A stretch of 34,740 bases of DNA from Candidatus Peribacteria bacterium (GTDB taxonomy: Bacteria > Patescibacteriota > Gracilibacteria > Absconditabacterales > Absconditicoccaceae), in the NCBI GenBank assembly GCA_031276875.1, contig JAISMG010000019.1:1-34740 (forward strand). Reading direction: 5' to 3'. Every line of letters begins with the position of its first letter. Position 1 is the first letter of the stretch. A program made the translations under genes and the position numbers. Below the pieces are notes generated by a model. That model had not been told where the DNA came from. It did no database searches and saw only the letters and a program-made list of their open reading frames with translations. Shown piece after piece: positions 19,874-28,320 of this stretch.

Positions 19874-19913
19874 TGTCAAAAATCAATAAAAGATTGTCAA
19901 AAATGATTTGACA
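19874..19913. promoter_or_regulatory. TGTCAAA inverted and direct repeats upstream of recA
   Basis: TGTCAAA occurs at 19874-19880 and 19895-19901, and its reverse complement TTTGACA at 19907-19913. The latter two form a perfect seven-base inverted repeat around AATGA. On the minus strand each TGTCAA reads TTGACA, so these may also act as -35 elements for recA. The rest of the 341-base gap (19769-20109) holds only AT-rich sequence, the palindrome at 19848 and repeat copy 2. Confidence 0.45.
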
Positions 19914-19934
19914 CAGTCAAGGAAATATAATTTT

Positions 19935-20021
19935 GAAGATATAAATTTCTATCCATTGGGCTATGGTTCAATATTTTTTTCATTTCTAAAGTGGTTTTTT
20001 TTTATTTGCAATAGAGCAAAT
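19935..20021 (-). repeat. Dispersed repeat, copy 2 (shortened)
   Basis: Shares with copy 1 (113-320) the stretch around CCATTGGGCTATGGTTCAAT and the ATTTGC/GCAAAT hairpin (20004-20021). On the minus strand the peptide KYGTIAQWIEIYIF is readable in the frame equivalent to copy 1 (RYGTIAQWVRIYVF). An extra base puts the nearby ATG out of frame and the frame soon diverges, so this copy looks decayed. Confidence 0.5.
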
Positions 20022-20109
20022 CAGCATTGTTAATTTTTTTTGTGAATATGGTTGCAATTGAATGGTAAAAGAGTATGCTCATAATTGTTCAAGCAGATTT
20101 ATCTTTCTA

Positions 20110-20469
20110 ATGATATCAATGCTAATGCAGACGAGAATGAAATGAAAACTCGGAGAACTTGTAGTTCAACAGCATTACATTGATGATGGATATACTCTGA
20201 TTGCAGCAAATTTTACTATTCGTGGAGGAGAGATTGATTTACTGATGAAAAAAGAGAGAAAGCTAGTTGCTATTGAAGTTAAGTATTTAGATACGATGAT
20301 GGATTTGAGTGAGTATCTTCATCCTAAAAAAATCAATGCTCTCAAAAAAACGTTAGCCTTTTTCCTTCAAAAGGTGGATGAAGGTCAATTTGACGAAATA
20401 AACCTAGATGTTGTCATTGTACGTAATGGTCATATCGTCGAAATGTATCACAATGTCACCAATACCTAA
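20110..20469 (+). CDS. yraN: YraN/UPF0102 family protein (nuclease-fold)
   Basis: 119 residues with one TGA glycine (MKGKLGELVV). The family pattern is clear: KLGELVVQQHYIDDGYTLIAAN, then GGEIDLLMKKERKLVAIEVKY, the ExD...ExK arrangement of an endonuclease-like fold, though cellular function is not settled. Several in-frame ATGs (20110, 20119, 20125, 20137) are possible; the first is given, but 20125 or 20137 would fit the usual N-terminus as well. It is 35 bases before the S41 protease gene and probably co-transcribed. Confidence 0.85.
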
Positions 20470-20504
20470 CTTCTCTTTCTTGTATTTTTATTCTTTCTAG
20501 TATT

Positions 20505-21749
20505 ATGAAACTCAAAACGCCTTTTTTCTTACATTCCTGTCTCATTTTATTGAGTGGGGTTATTTGTGGAGTACTGCTTACGTTCTTTGTGATAAAACCT
20601 GATGAATGGTGGAGAAATGTTCTTACTTCTTTTGCTCAGCAAGAACAAAAATTTACCAAATTTACGCTTATTGACCAGCTACTGGCTGATGAATATTGGG
20701 ATAAAGATAATTTAGCTTCTGCTCAGCCTCGTATGATAGACAATGCTTTGAGGTCGTATGTTGCTGGGATTGATGACCCGTATACCAATTATTTAACTGC
20801 AGAAGAAAATACGCAATTGGTGCAATCTCTTCATGAAGAAACGGGAATTGAAGGGATTGGAGCGGTGATAGAAAAAAGAGATAATTATATTCAAATCGCG
20901 GAAATTATCAAACATTGACCCGCTTACAAAGCAGGATTATTACCATTAGATAGGATTTTTTTCATTGAAACGGGGAGTACCCAGGATTTGAACGTCAATG
21001 AAGCAGTTGCTCAAATCAGAGGCGAAAAAGGAACAGAAGTCAGACTTTTTATTCAGAGAGTTGAAAAAGCTGGTACGACCAAAGAATTTTGGATTTCCAT
21101 TACGAGAGACCATATAGAGCTTCCTTCTGTGGTAGCTACACTATTAGAAGAAAAAGGAAAAAAAATCTGATTATTTGAGATTTCGAGTATTTCAGAGCAT
21201 ACGACGAAACTCTTTATCAATGAACTTACGGCGTTTATCCAACAAGGGATGAAAGGAATGATTTTGGACCTGAGGGGAAATGGAGGAGGATATTTAGAAG
21301 AAGCTGCTACGCTTTTGGGGCATTTTGTGCCCAAAGATGAAAGTGTAGTCAAAAGCGAATATCAAGCTTATCAATCTGTAGATTTCCTTTCCAAAGGAAG
21401 GGGGGAATTGGCTAATATTCCTACGGTAATTCTCATTGACCAATTGACGGCTTCTGCGGGAGAAATTATTGCGTTGACACTTCAAGAGAGAGGGGTTCCT
21501 ATCATTGGAATGCCGAGTTTTGGCAAAGGAAGTATCCAGACATTTTCTGAATTTTCTGATGGGTCAAGTTTGAAATATACGATTGGGAAATGGTATTCTC
21601 CACGTCATATTTCTGTGGATGGGACGGGAGTAGTTCCAAATATTGAAGTGAAGCGAGAGTATGAAGCGTATCAAGCAAGTGGGATAGATAATCAGTTGGA
21701 AGAAGGAAAAAAGGTATTGGGAGAGCTTTTGGTGAGGGATGAGAAATAG
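20505..21749 (+). CDS. C-terminal processing peptidase (S41 family, CtpA-like)
   Basis: 414 residues, two TGA glycines (IKHGPAYKAG in the PDZ domain and KKIGLFEI). The N-terminal hydrophobic segment (HSCLILLSGVICGVLLTFFV) is a signal anchor, so the enzyme acts outside the membrane. Next come the YVAGIDDPYTNYLTAEE motif, a PDZ domain (GIGAVIEKRDNYIQIAEI..PAYKAGLLPLDRI), and the catalytic core. The core has LDLRGNGGGYLEEA, nucleophile Ser in TASAGE (about residue 317) and the general-base Lys in SFGKGSIQ (about 340). It then has KWYSPRHISVDGTGVVPNIEV. Length is typical. Its role would be cleavage of C-termini of exported proteins. Confidence 0.92.
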
Positions 21750-21906
21750 GAAAATTCTTCAAGCTTATCAAACGGAAGAGATTTTCAAAGTATATAAAAA
21801 AGTATCTAATTTTTTCATTTGACTTTTAGGGGGAAAATCTGTTGACCATAAGTTTAGCAACTTCATCAATCGTAAGTTGCCTTTTTATTTTTTTTAATAA
21901 ACTCCA

Positions 21907-21926
21907 TCCGACCACAAGGGTCGGGA
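21907..21926. mobile_element. Subterminal hairpin of an IS200/IS605-type element
   Basis: CCGACC (21908-21913), loop ACAAG and GGTCGG (21919-21924) form a perfect six-pair stem, just outside the 3' end of the tnpA remnant. IS200/IS605 elements carry such palindromes near their ends, recognised by TnpA. Here it would mark the end on the tnpA side. Confidence 0.5.
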
Positions 21927-21933
21927 TATTAAA

Positions 21934-22182
21934 CTAAGCGGTAGTCCACAACAGCAATTTTCCCATATCTATTTGCTTTTGATATCGTACTTCATATCAA
22001 CTTGTTCCTTGGTTGCTAATATAATTTCTGATTGTTTGTTCTCCCACAAATGCTCATACGGTATTCACATAATAATCACTTGTCCATAATTTTCATCACC
22101 GTAATTGTTTCTTCAATTTTCATCAACATTTTTGTAAAAGATAATTGAATGATTTACTTTTTAGTATTGTAATAATCCTTGC
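21934..22182 (-). pseudogene. IS200/IS605 TnpA transposase, C-terminal fragment
   Basis: A minus-strand frame of 82 codons, closed upstream by TAG and ending TAG, gives (TGA = Gly) ILKSKSFNYLLQKCG, then LRGGKLWTSDYYVNTVGAFV and GEQTIRNYISNQG. This matches the end of IS200-like Y1 transposases (W..SYYV.TVG....E.I..YI.NQ), with the YYV and helix carrying the catalytic-Tyr region. The N-terminal half with the HUH motif is absent, so it is dead. Several of its glycines are TGA, so the element was expressed under, or adapted to, this genetic code. Confidence 0.65.
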
Positions 22183-22190
22183 CTAGCAGA

Positions 22191-22331
22191 ATGTATTGAG
22201 TACCTACATTAGAACGTCCACAAGGGATAGTAGCTAGAAATATACGGAGAATACTAGCACTCGCACAAATGGGACACACAGTCCTCCATCCAATAGACGG
22301 CATCCCTTCTGCAATCGGTACAAGTATCTAG
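22191..22331 (+). other. Orphan coding scrap, possibly the 3' end of an IS-linked gene
   Basis: A plus-strand frame from ATG 22191 to TAG 22331 (one TGA) gives 46 residues including ERPQGIVARNIRRI and LALAQMGHTVLHPIDG. It is followed by a small CCTC-CGT-GAGG hairpin at about 22332-22342. Its place, divergent from the tnpA remnant and ending at a hairpin, would suit the 3' end of a deleted tnpB, but I see no zinc-finger or RuvC motif to prove it. Nothing else is seen between 21750 and 22400. Confidence 0.25.
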
Positions 22332-22403
22332 CCTCCGTGAGGAACTATGGAAAAACTAATCTATGATAATTAATCATGACAATGTTATTTTCTCTTCAGA
22401 AAT

Positions 22404-22432
22404 TTGACAAAACTACCTTTTCTCAGTATACT
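22404..22432 (+). promoter_or_regulatory. Consensus promoter for the 22465 gene
   Basis: TTGACA (22404-22409), a 17-base spacer and TATACT (22427-22432), 32 bases before the ATG. This is the best sigma70-type promoter in the window. Its -10 context AGTATACTTA also occurs at 6494 and 26357. Confidence 0.75.
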
Positions 22433-22464
22433 TAGGAGAGTGTATTTTTTATCTCATATATGGT

Positions 22465-24690
22465 ATGATGGAAACAACCTCTCAATCTCCTGATACATTA
22501 CTTCCTTCCAAAGGAACCCAGAATGATTTAACTATTTTTTTCAATCAAGAACAATTTCACATTATCAAACAATATAGACGTTTACATCGTTTTCTCTTTA
22601 AATACGGGGTGTTTGTGTTGATGATAATATTGGGTGCAGTGGGACTGTATCTTTTATTAGCGTTTGGGGCAACTGATAGTCAATTGACCTACAAACATCC
22701 TTCTCCTCTCCTCAATACCTTGGTAGAAGAGGCTAAAATCCCTGCTCCTCAGGTAGATAATCTGGATTTGACTATTCCGTATGGGGTTCTTTCTTTGGAT
22801 AAGGGTGAATTTATGAGTGTGAGTAATTTATGAACTTATCAAGGTGTGGTACTTCCTAGACTATTTTCTTTTCCTGAGCAGACTTTTTTCTTTGATATGG
22901 AACAATTTCAGCAACACAAAACTTCTTCAGGAGATTTGAATGCTTTGATTGATAATTTGATAAAAAGACCGCTTGCTCTTTCTCCTACTTTGCCCGTTTC
23001 TCCAGTCTTATCGCTCAAGGAAGGCATTATTATGGATTTCAATTTGGGATGTCTATTGAAGATAAAGGTTTCCGATACCATTTGTAATATTTTTTTGGAA
23101 AGGTTTTACCAACAAGGGATGTTTTATCCATTAGCTAATTATGCCAATGATATGCAAATCTTGATGCAGAAACTCAAAGATACTACCAAACTGTGCAAAC
23201 TAATGTATGATACCACGCTGTATCAGAAAAAAGTATTTCCTTTGTTTGATACTTTGGTATCTCAATGTTTAACGGAACAAATCCAACAATATAGAACACT
23301 TACAAATTTTATTCAAGTGGAAAATGAACTTACGAACAGCATTCTTTCTTCTACGGTGTATCCTAGTGCGACCATCAACGCTTACAAGTTACTCTCATTT
23401 CAACAAATTTTATATAAAAGTTTGCTAGCTGGAACGTTTAATAAAAGTTATTTGACAAATTATTTGGAATATAGCCAAGAACTTATCAATAGAAATCAGA
23501 TAAATGATAGATATTTAGCTCCTCTTTACAAAGATATTTTGTATCAGGTGAACGCAACGCTTCTTTTGCCAAAATTGGAAAATCACGACAATAAAATTCT
23601 TTCAAAAGCTGAAGTCAATCAAATGGTCAATCAGATTACCTTATTGAACAAAGGAAATACAGCGTTGGGCGTTGTGGGATTGGAAAAACAACTTACCACT
23701 CCTCACTTGATACAACAAAGAACTATTAGTGAAGTTGAAACGACTACCAAAGACATTGAGGAACTGTTTAAATCTCTATTGGCTCTCACTAACAATTTGA
23801 AAGTGCAAAATTATGTTATTTCTTCTGGTAGAGATGAAATCTTTTTTCAGACAGAAATTTTTAGTCAGAAAATTGAGGCAGCTTTGGAAGACACGTTAAA
23901 AGCTAAAATAACACTCTTCAGACAGTACGAAAATTTGTATATTAAAGATATTGTTTTGGTGAATGAGCCTAATCTTACGCTATTTTTAGAATCGTATCTG
24001 AAAGATACCTTTACTTCATTTATGCAGTTGCTCAATATTATTGATGAAAATGTGTTGTTTTATCACGAGCCTCTCCAAGAAAACCAACAAGATTTTTGTG
24101 AAACAGTTAGCTCGAAAATAGGAGAATATGTGAATATTCTTTCTTGTACGGATACGGTGTTGGATGTGTTCAAAGAAGGCATCAATTATATGTTTACGTT
24201 ACGTAATGCAGTCATTACTGACATTACTGTTTCAGATAAGGCTTTGGAAGAACAAATCAAAACAACATTACAAGATACCTTCCTTAATGCTACAACGACG
24301 CTTTTATTGCTTCAAGAGATTTTGATACCAAAGTCTACCCCTACAGAAGTACAGTATGTAGAAGAAAGGCTTCGTATCAATGAAAGAATGAAGACCTATC
24401 TCAATACTATTCCGATTATTACAGATATTGATGCTGATACGTTTGAAGTGGTATTTAAGGTAGGAGAATTTACCTTGAAAGGAATATATACGCTTTCTAC
24501 GCATACGATTTCCAAAATTTATTATGTTATCTCTGATGAAAGTACGTTGTTAATTAGGGATTTTGTAATTCCTCTTCTTGAAGAAGAAAAAGAAGATTTG
24601 GCGTATTTCTCCAATAATCCCAGAGTATATTTAAAGCTATTTAATACGGCGGCGTTTGATAAATATGAAAGAATGTTGGAAGCACAATAG
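22465..24690 (+). CDS. Large single-pass membrane protein, unknown function
   Basis: 741 residues with one TGA glycine (SNLGTYQGV). The first 50 residues are cytoplasmic, one membrane helix follows (YGVFVLMIILGAVGLYLLLAFG, about 47-68), and some 670 residues lie outside. That part is mostly helical, with regularly spaced Leu and Ile, and few cysteines. I recognise no domain. It has its own strong promoter and a convergent neighbour 5 bases downstream, so it is a single-gene unit. Start: ATG ATG at 22465/22468; either is possible. Confidence 0.75.
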
Positions 24691-24695
24691 GGGGG

Positions 24696-25208
24696 TTATG
24701 CTTCCAATGCTTCGATAATCGTATGACCAAATGCTACACTTGCGTGAGGACCATTTGCAGTAATAATATTTTCATCACGTACTACGTCTTGTCCTACAAA
24801 TGTTGCTCAGCTTTTTTTTAGTAAGGTAATTTGGGTACCTTTTCCATCGTCTCGTCCTGTTAATTCTTTTCCCTGAAAAATGCCACTAGGAGCCAAAAGG
24901 CTGGGTGCAATACAAATTGCAGCAAGGAGTTTTGCTTGTTTGGCGAGGGTTTGATAGTGTTCGTTATGTTGATATTCTTCATAAGCTCCTCCTCCACCCA
25001 CAAAGACGAGGGCATCGTATTGGTCAGCTTTCACCTCATCGAAAGTCAGAGAATTTTCAATACATGTCCCAAAAGCTCAAATGCATATTCCGCCTTTCCC
25101 AGAGCAAATGTCCACAGTATATTTTTTCTCGAGAAAGAGCTGGTAAGGAGTAGCAAATTCGAGGTCTTGGAAGTCACGATTGGCGATAATCATCAGAATA
25201 TGTTTCAT
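24696..25208 (-). CDS. DJ-1/PfpI family protein
   Basis: 170 residues, two TGA glycines (GICIGAFG, KKSGATFVG). The family fold is evident: MKHILMIIANRDFQDLEFATPY at the N-terminus with the conserved Glu, YDALVFVGGGGA, the nucleophile elbow AAICIAPSLLA with the reactive Cys, LTGRD, and the C-terminal ITANGPHASVAFG. Members act as proteases, glyoxalases/deglycases or chaperones; this sequence does not decide which. It converges with the 22465 gene, their stops 5 bases apart. Confidence 0.88.
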
Positions 25209-25521
25209 AGATTTTGGTAGAAATAGTAAAAGTTTTTTACTAGTGTTATGTTTTGGAGAAATATTTCAAGAGAATTTCCTTGCAATTCTTGTGTAAATAG
25301 TTAAAGTGGAGGCCGTGTGGTACCCTATATAGTTGGTTTAGCATATCTGTGCAATTTCAAACGTGACTTTATTTTCTTCTGATTTATCAAAAATTTTTTA
25401 TCAAGTATGTTTTATTTCTCAGCAACTATGATGAGGTAGTAGATAAATATTTTGTATATGTCTTTTGGAGGCAGGGCACAATGAAAATGAAGTAGTACGT
25501 TTTATATTTTATGCTTATACG
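25209..25521. other. Intergenic region with a possible minileader
   Basis: 313 AT-rich bases between the divergent DJ-1 and collar-protein genes. The only notable signal is a strong Shine-Dalgarno GGAGG at 25467-25471, placed nine bases before ATG-AAA-ATG-AAG-TAG (25481-25495). This is a five-codon reading frame unusual in a genome where ribosome-binding sites are otherwise weak. No convincing promoter or hairpin is seen. Confidence 0.25.
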
Positions 25522-26298
25522 ATGAAACAACAATTTTGACATTTGACGCATTGGTGTGCAAAAATCTGGGTCTCTTTGGTAATAGTTATGGGAATAGGAA
25601 TAATCGGTGGTATCTGTATCACAGCAGCGTGGAGTAGTAATGTTTCCTCTCTAAAAAATCTCAAATCTGGAAACAATAACAATACATTGACTGCGGCAAA
25701 TTGGGACTTATTGATAGACTATCTTTCGGGAATGGATACAGAAGTACAAAAAACCTTACAGCTTCTCAATCAAAAAGTTTCTGAACTGAGTGGTAATCTG
25801 GTAGGGGTGACGAATAATTTTGCTAGCCTTACCAATTCGCTTACGACACTTACCAATACGGTTAATGTTGTGTCTGAAAAAAGTGTTCCAGCAGGAGCGG
25901 TGATGGCATTTGACCTTTCAGCTTGTCCGACTGGATGGACGAGATTTTCTGCGGCAGATAATAGATTTATTATGGGAGCAAGTAGTAATTTTAAAACAAC
26001 AGGTGGAAGTTCTTACATTTATCTTTCTGCTAATCAATTACCGTCTCATTCCCATTATCTATTTTATAGGGGGGAATTTAGAGGGAAAGGCGGTCGTCGA
26101 ATGACTAATGGTGCACATGCTAATGATACCGTTTATAGTAAAAATAAAGGTACCGACGGAGATAACAATCATCGATATGATACAGTAGGGATACAAAATC
26201 AAACAGCTAATGCAGGTAAATCAAGTAGTGTTGGTAATGGAGCAAGTATCAATATTCAAAATCCTTATATCAAACTCATTTATTGTAAAAAAAACTAG
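25522..26298 (+). CDS. Membrane-anchored protein with phage tail-collar-like domain
   Basis: 258 residues, one TGA glycine near the start (QQFGHLTHW). A signal-anchor helix (IWVSLVIVMGIGIIGGICIT) precedes NWDLLIDYLSGM. Next is a short coiled coil of heptad-like repeats (about residues 75-120, with LTNSLTTLTNTVNV). A collar-type domain follows: PAGAVMAFDLSACPTGWTRF, RFIMGASS, LPSHSHY and the C-terminal NPYIKLIYCKK. In phages such domains sit in tail-fibre tips; in CPR, anchored versions are likely surface-exposed adhesins or pseudopilin-like proteins (inference). A terminator follows directly. Confidence 0.7.
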
Positions 26299-26304
26299 AC
26301 CTGA

Positions 26305-26338
26305 AAATCTGACGCTGAAAAGTAGTCAGATTTTTTTT
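26305..26338 (+). terminator. Rho-independent terminator after the collar protein gene
   Basis: AAATCTGAC (26305-26313) pairs perfectly with GTCAGATTT (26325-26333) over an 11-base loop, continuing into a run of eight T. Confidence 0.85.
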
Positions 26339-26395
26339 GCTTTTTTTATTTTTTTAAGTATACTTAATAGTCTTTTTATTTTGTACTATGTTCTT

Positions 26396-26929
26396 ATGTC
26401 AAACGAACTTCTTGCTCCTCCGTTGGGGAGTATTCCAGACCACGGTCACCTTAAGCCTGAAGAAATCTCTCGAGATGAGTATTTTATGGATATTTGTAGA
26501 GTATTGGGAGAAAAAGCTACCTGTGATAGGGGGAAAAGCGGTTGTGTGATTACCAAAAATAATGTGATTATAGCGACAGCTTTTGTGGATGCTCCTTACG
26601 GTTCTCCAACGTGTGATGAAGTGGGACATCAAATGACTACCTTTATTCACGAGGATGGACATCATACTGAGCATTGTATGAGAAATGTGTGTGCAGAACA
26701 GGGAGCTATTGCCAATGCAACCAAAAGTGGCATTTCTCTGGAAGGAGCAACGCTTTATTCAACGATGACGCCGTGTTCAGTGAGACATTGTGCTCATTTG
26801 ATTGTAGCGTGTGGCATTCGTAAGGTAGTTTGTGATAAAAAATATCACGATGCTGCTGAAAGTGAAGCAATTTTTCAGAGAGCGGGAATAGCATTGGTGT
26901 ATTTACACCAAGAAGTAGAGCAATATTAG
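26396..26929 (+). CDS. dCMP/cytidine deaminase-like zinc enzyme
   Basis: 177 residues, no TGA codons; stop TAG. The layout resembles dCMP deaminase: an N-terminal YFMDICRVLGEKATCDRGKSGCVITKNNVIIAT, the substrate/allosteric region APYGSPTCDE..H, then zinc-site motifs and CGIRKVVC. The zinc motif is CAEQGAIANA (Cys99, catalytic Glu101), where dCMP deaminases normally have HAE; the second motif is PCSVRHC (Cys127, Cys132), with four residues between the cysteines instead of two. Cys in the first position is normal in cytidine deaminases. Expected reaction: dCMP to dUMP for thymidylate synthesis. A TATACT -10 box lies about 32 bases upstream. Confidence 0.75.
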   Translation: MSNELLAPPLGSIPDHGHLKPEEISRDEYFMDICRVLGEKATCDRGKSGCVITKNNVIIATAFVDAPYGSPTCDEVGHQMTTFIHEDGHHTEHCMRNVCAEQGAIANATKSGISLEGATLYSTMTPCSVRHCAHLIVACGIRKVVCDKKYHDAAESEAIFQRAGIALVYLHQEVEQY

Positions 26930-27052
26930 TCGATATAAAGTAGGAGTTCCATTTTGTAATATCCGCAGTTTTTCCTGTAGTGTAATTATAATTGCAAAAT
27001 GCACCATTGTAACTTTTACCCTTGAAAATACACAAGAAAAAACTATCTTGTA

Positions 27053-27058
27053 TATAAT
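27053..27058 (+). promoter_or_regulatory. Extended -10 box upstream of the DGR operon
   Basis: TATAAT preceded by TTGTA, 31 bases before the first gene of the retroelement (27090). The -35 region is weak; a TTGAAA lies 25 bases upstream, too far for a standard spacer. Confidence 0.45.
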
Positions 27059-27089
27059 ACATATGATTTTATATTTTAAAGAAAACCAA

Positions 27090-27515
27090 ATGAAAACCAA
27101 TTTTGAACATCGATTGGAACTAAAACGCCTAGCAGAAAACAAAGAAAGAATTCTGCTTTTTCATTCGTGAATTTTTTATAAAACCTTTGAATCCGATGCA
27201 GAATTTTTATCTGCTTTATTTGGATTTCAGGTATTGGAAAAATGAGGATATGAAACGGTAGGATTTCCTGTCAATACAGAAGAAAAATATTTGGAACAAC
27301 TTAAACAAGCGTGATACTCCTACCAAATCATCAAAAATATGGAAGGTGAACTAGGATTATTGGATGAATTTGATGGAAGTGAGGTTTTGGTCTATGAAAA
27401 AAACAAAGTAGTTTTTTGGGAAAAGAAAGAAGAGCCACTCCCAAAACCACTATATGATACAAGGTTTCAAGGATTTATCCAAGATTTGGAAAAATTAGTG
27501 CAGAAATATCTCTAA
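27090..27515 (+). CDS. MutS-N-terminus-like DGR accessory protein (MSL type)
   Basis: 141 residues with three TGA glycines (FHSGIF, EKGGYET, KQAGYSY); under the standard code no ORF longer than about 60 codons survives. The body ILLFHSGIFYKTFESDAEFL..LFGFQVLEKGG, then VGFPVNTEEKYLEQL and KQAGYSYQII, follows the plan of MutS domain I (G.FYE.F..DA......G, G.P......YL..L...GY). MutS-like accessory genes are known next to some DGR reverse transcriptases. Its place, first in a cluster with template repeat, avd and RT, supports that role. The rest of MutS is absent. Function in mutagenesis is unproven. Confidence 0.7.
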
Positions 27516-27668
27516 TATATCTCTAATTGGCCAGAATTTCCCATTGCTACGGTATGGTAGAGTGTGCCAATGATAGAGTTCAGTGATTCACTGTCCTGGT
27601 CTCAAGCGGGATAGTAATAAAAGATGTATCTCGTAGAAATGCGGAATACACAAATGAAGTAATCACTT

Positions 27669-27858
27669 GTGCCTTTAGCCGGTAACCGCAATCGTGAGTC
27701 TGGTGTGCTGAACAATCAGGGTAGCAACGCGAACTATTGGGCTTCTACGCCCAATGGCTCTAATGCCTTCAACCTGAACTTCAATTCGTCCATCGTCAAC
27801 CCCCAGAATACGAATAATCGCTCCAACGGCTTCTCCGTCCGCTGTTTTCAGCACTCTG
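27669..27858 (+). repeat. DGR template repeat (TR); boundaries approximate
   Basis: A non-genic stretch that nonetheless reads as protein: PLAGNRNRESGVLNNQG, SNANYWASTPNGSNAFN, LNFNSSIVNPQN and NGFSVRCF. This is the C-terminal lectin-fold (FISUMP/FGE-like) sequence typical of DGR variable regions. About 16 of 62 codons are AAC or AAT, the codons that adenine-specific mutagenesis turns into any residue without making stops. Half of 27721-27780 is G+C against about a third nearby, and all its glycines are GGT/GGC. It lies directly upstream of avd and RT and is preceded in frame by TAA, so it is a template, not a gene. A CAGTGA-T-TCACTG palindrome lies upstream at 27581-27593; nothing else is seen in 27516-27668. 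Confidence 0.85.
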
Positions 27859-27864
27859 TCTCTT

Positions 27865-27913
27865 GTCATGGAGTATGGAGCACATAGATACTATGTTCGC
27901 TCCTTCCTATGAC
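27865..27913 (+). other. Imperfect hairpin at the 3' end of the template repeat
   Basis: GTCATGG..A.GGAGC..ACATAG (27865-27887), loop ATA and CTATGT-TC-GCTCC..CC.ATGAC (27891-27913) form a long stem with small bulges. DGRs need a hairpin/cruciform near the repeat boundary for target recognition (known downstream of the VR in the Bordetella phage system); alternatively this stem folds the TR-containing RNA or limits read-through into avd. Confidence 0.55.
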
Positions 27914-27965
27914 AATAAACATTCATTCCACAGACTATAAATATTTTAGTTCTCTATATCTATCA

Positions 27966-28310
27966 ATGACCACGTATGATAATCTCCCTGTGTATAAGGC
28001 AAGTTATGACCTCTTAATTAAGATTTTTGTGGCAGTTAAAAATTTTAGTAAAGAATACAAATATACCCTAGGGGATGTAATCAAAAAAGAAGCAATAAGT
28101 CTGATTACTAATATTTATAAAGCGAATGGAAAAACAGAGAGAAATAAAAATATCGCTTTAGCCAGAGAAAAAACTGAACTTATCAGATTATACTTTAGAC
28201 TGTGTAAAGATATGAAAGTCATTTCGCTAAATAAATATATAGAAGTGAGTACTGTCCTAGAAGATATCTCTAAACAGCTTACTGCACGGGACAAATCAAC
28301 CAAAGAATAA
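27966..28310 (+). CDS. avd: Accessory variability determinant (Avd-like four-helix protein)
   Basis: 114 residues, no TGA. Four amphipathic helices are apparent: YKASYDLLIKIFVAVKNFSK, then YTLGDVIKKEAISLITNIYK, NKNIALAREKTELIRLYFRL and SLNKYIEVSTVLEDISKQL. This is the Avd / 23S-intervening-sequence four-helix-bundle pattern. Avd forms a barrel-shaped pentamer that binds the DGR reverse transcriptase and the TR-containing RNA, and is needed for mutagenic retrohoming. The ATG at 27966 (MTTYDNLPVYK) matches family starts; an in-frame ATG at 27909 would add 19 residues within the hairpin and is less likely. RT follows after 10 bases. Confidence 0.85.
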   Translation: MTTYDNLPVYKASYDLLIKIFVAVKNFSKEYKYTLGDVIKKEAISLITNIYKANGKTERNKNIALAREKTELIRLYFRLCKDMKVISLNKYIEVSTVLEDISKQLTARDKSTKE

Positions 28311-28320
28311 TCAGCTTTTT

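Noticed and set aside
27669-27887. A 72-codon protein-coding gene over the template repeat
   Set aside because: It starts at GTG directly after an in-frame TAA, matches only the C-terminal end of a lectin-like domain, and has template-repeat composition next to avd and RT.
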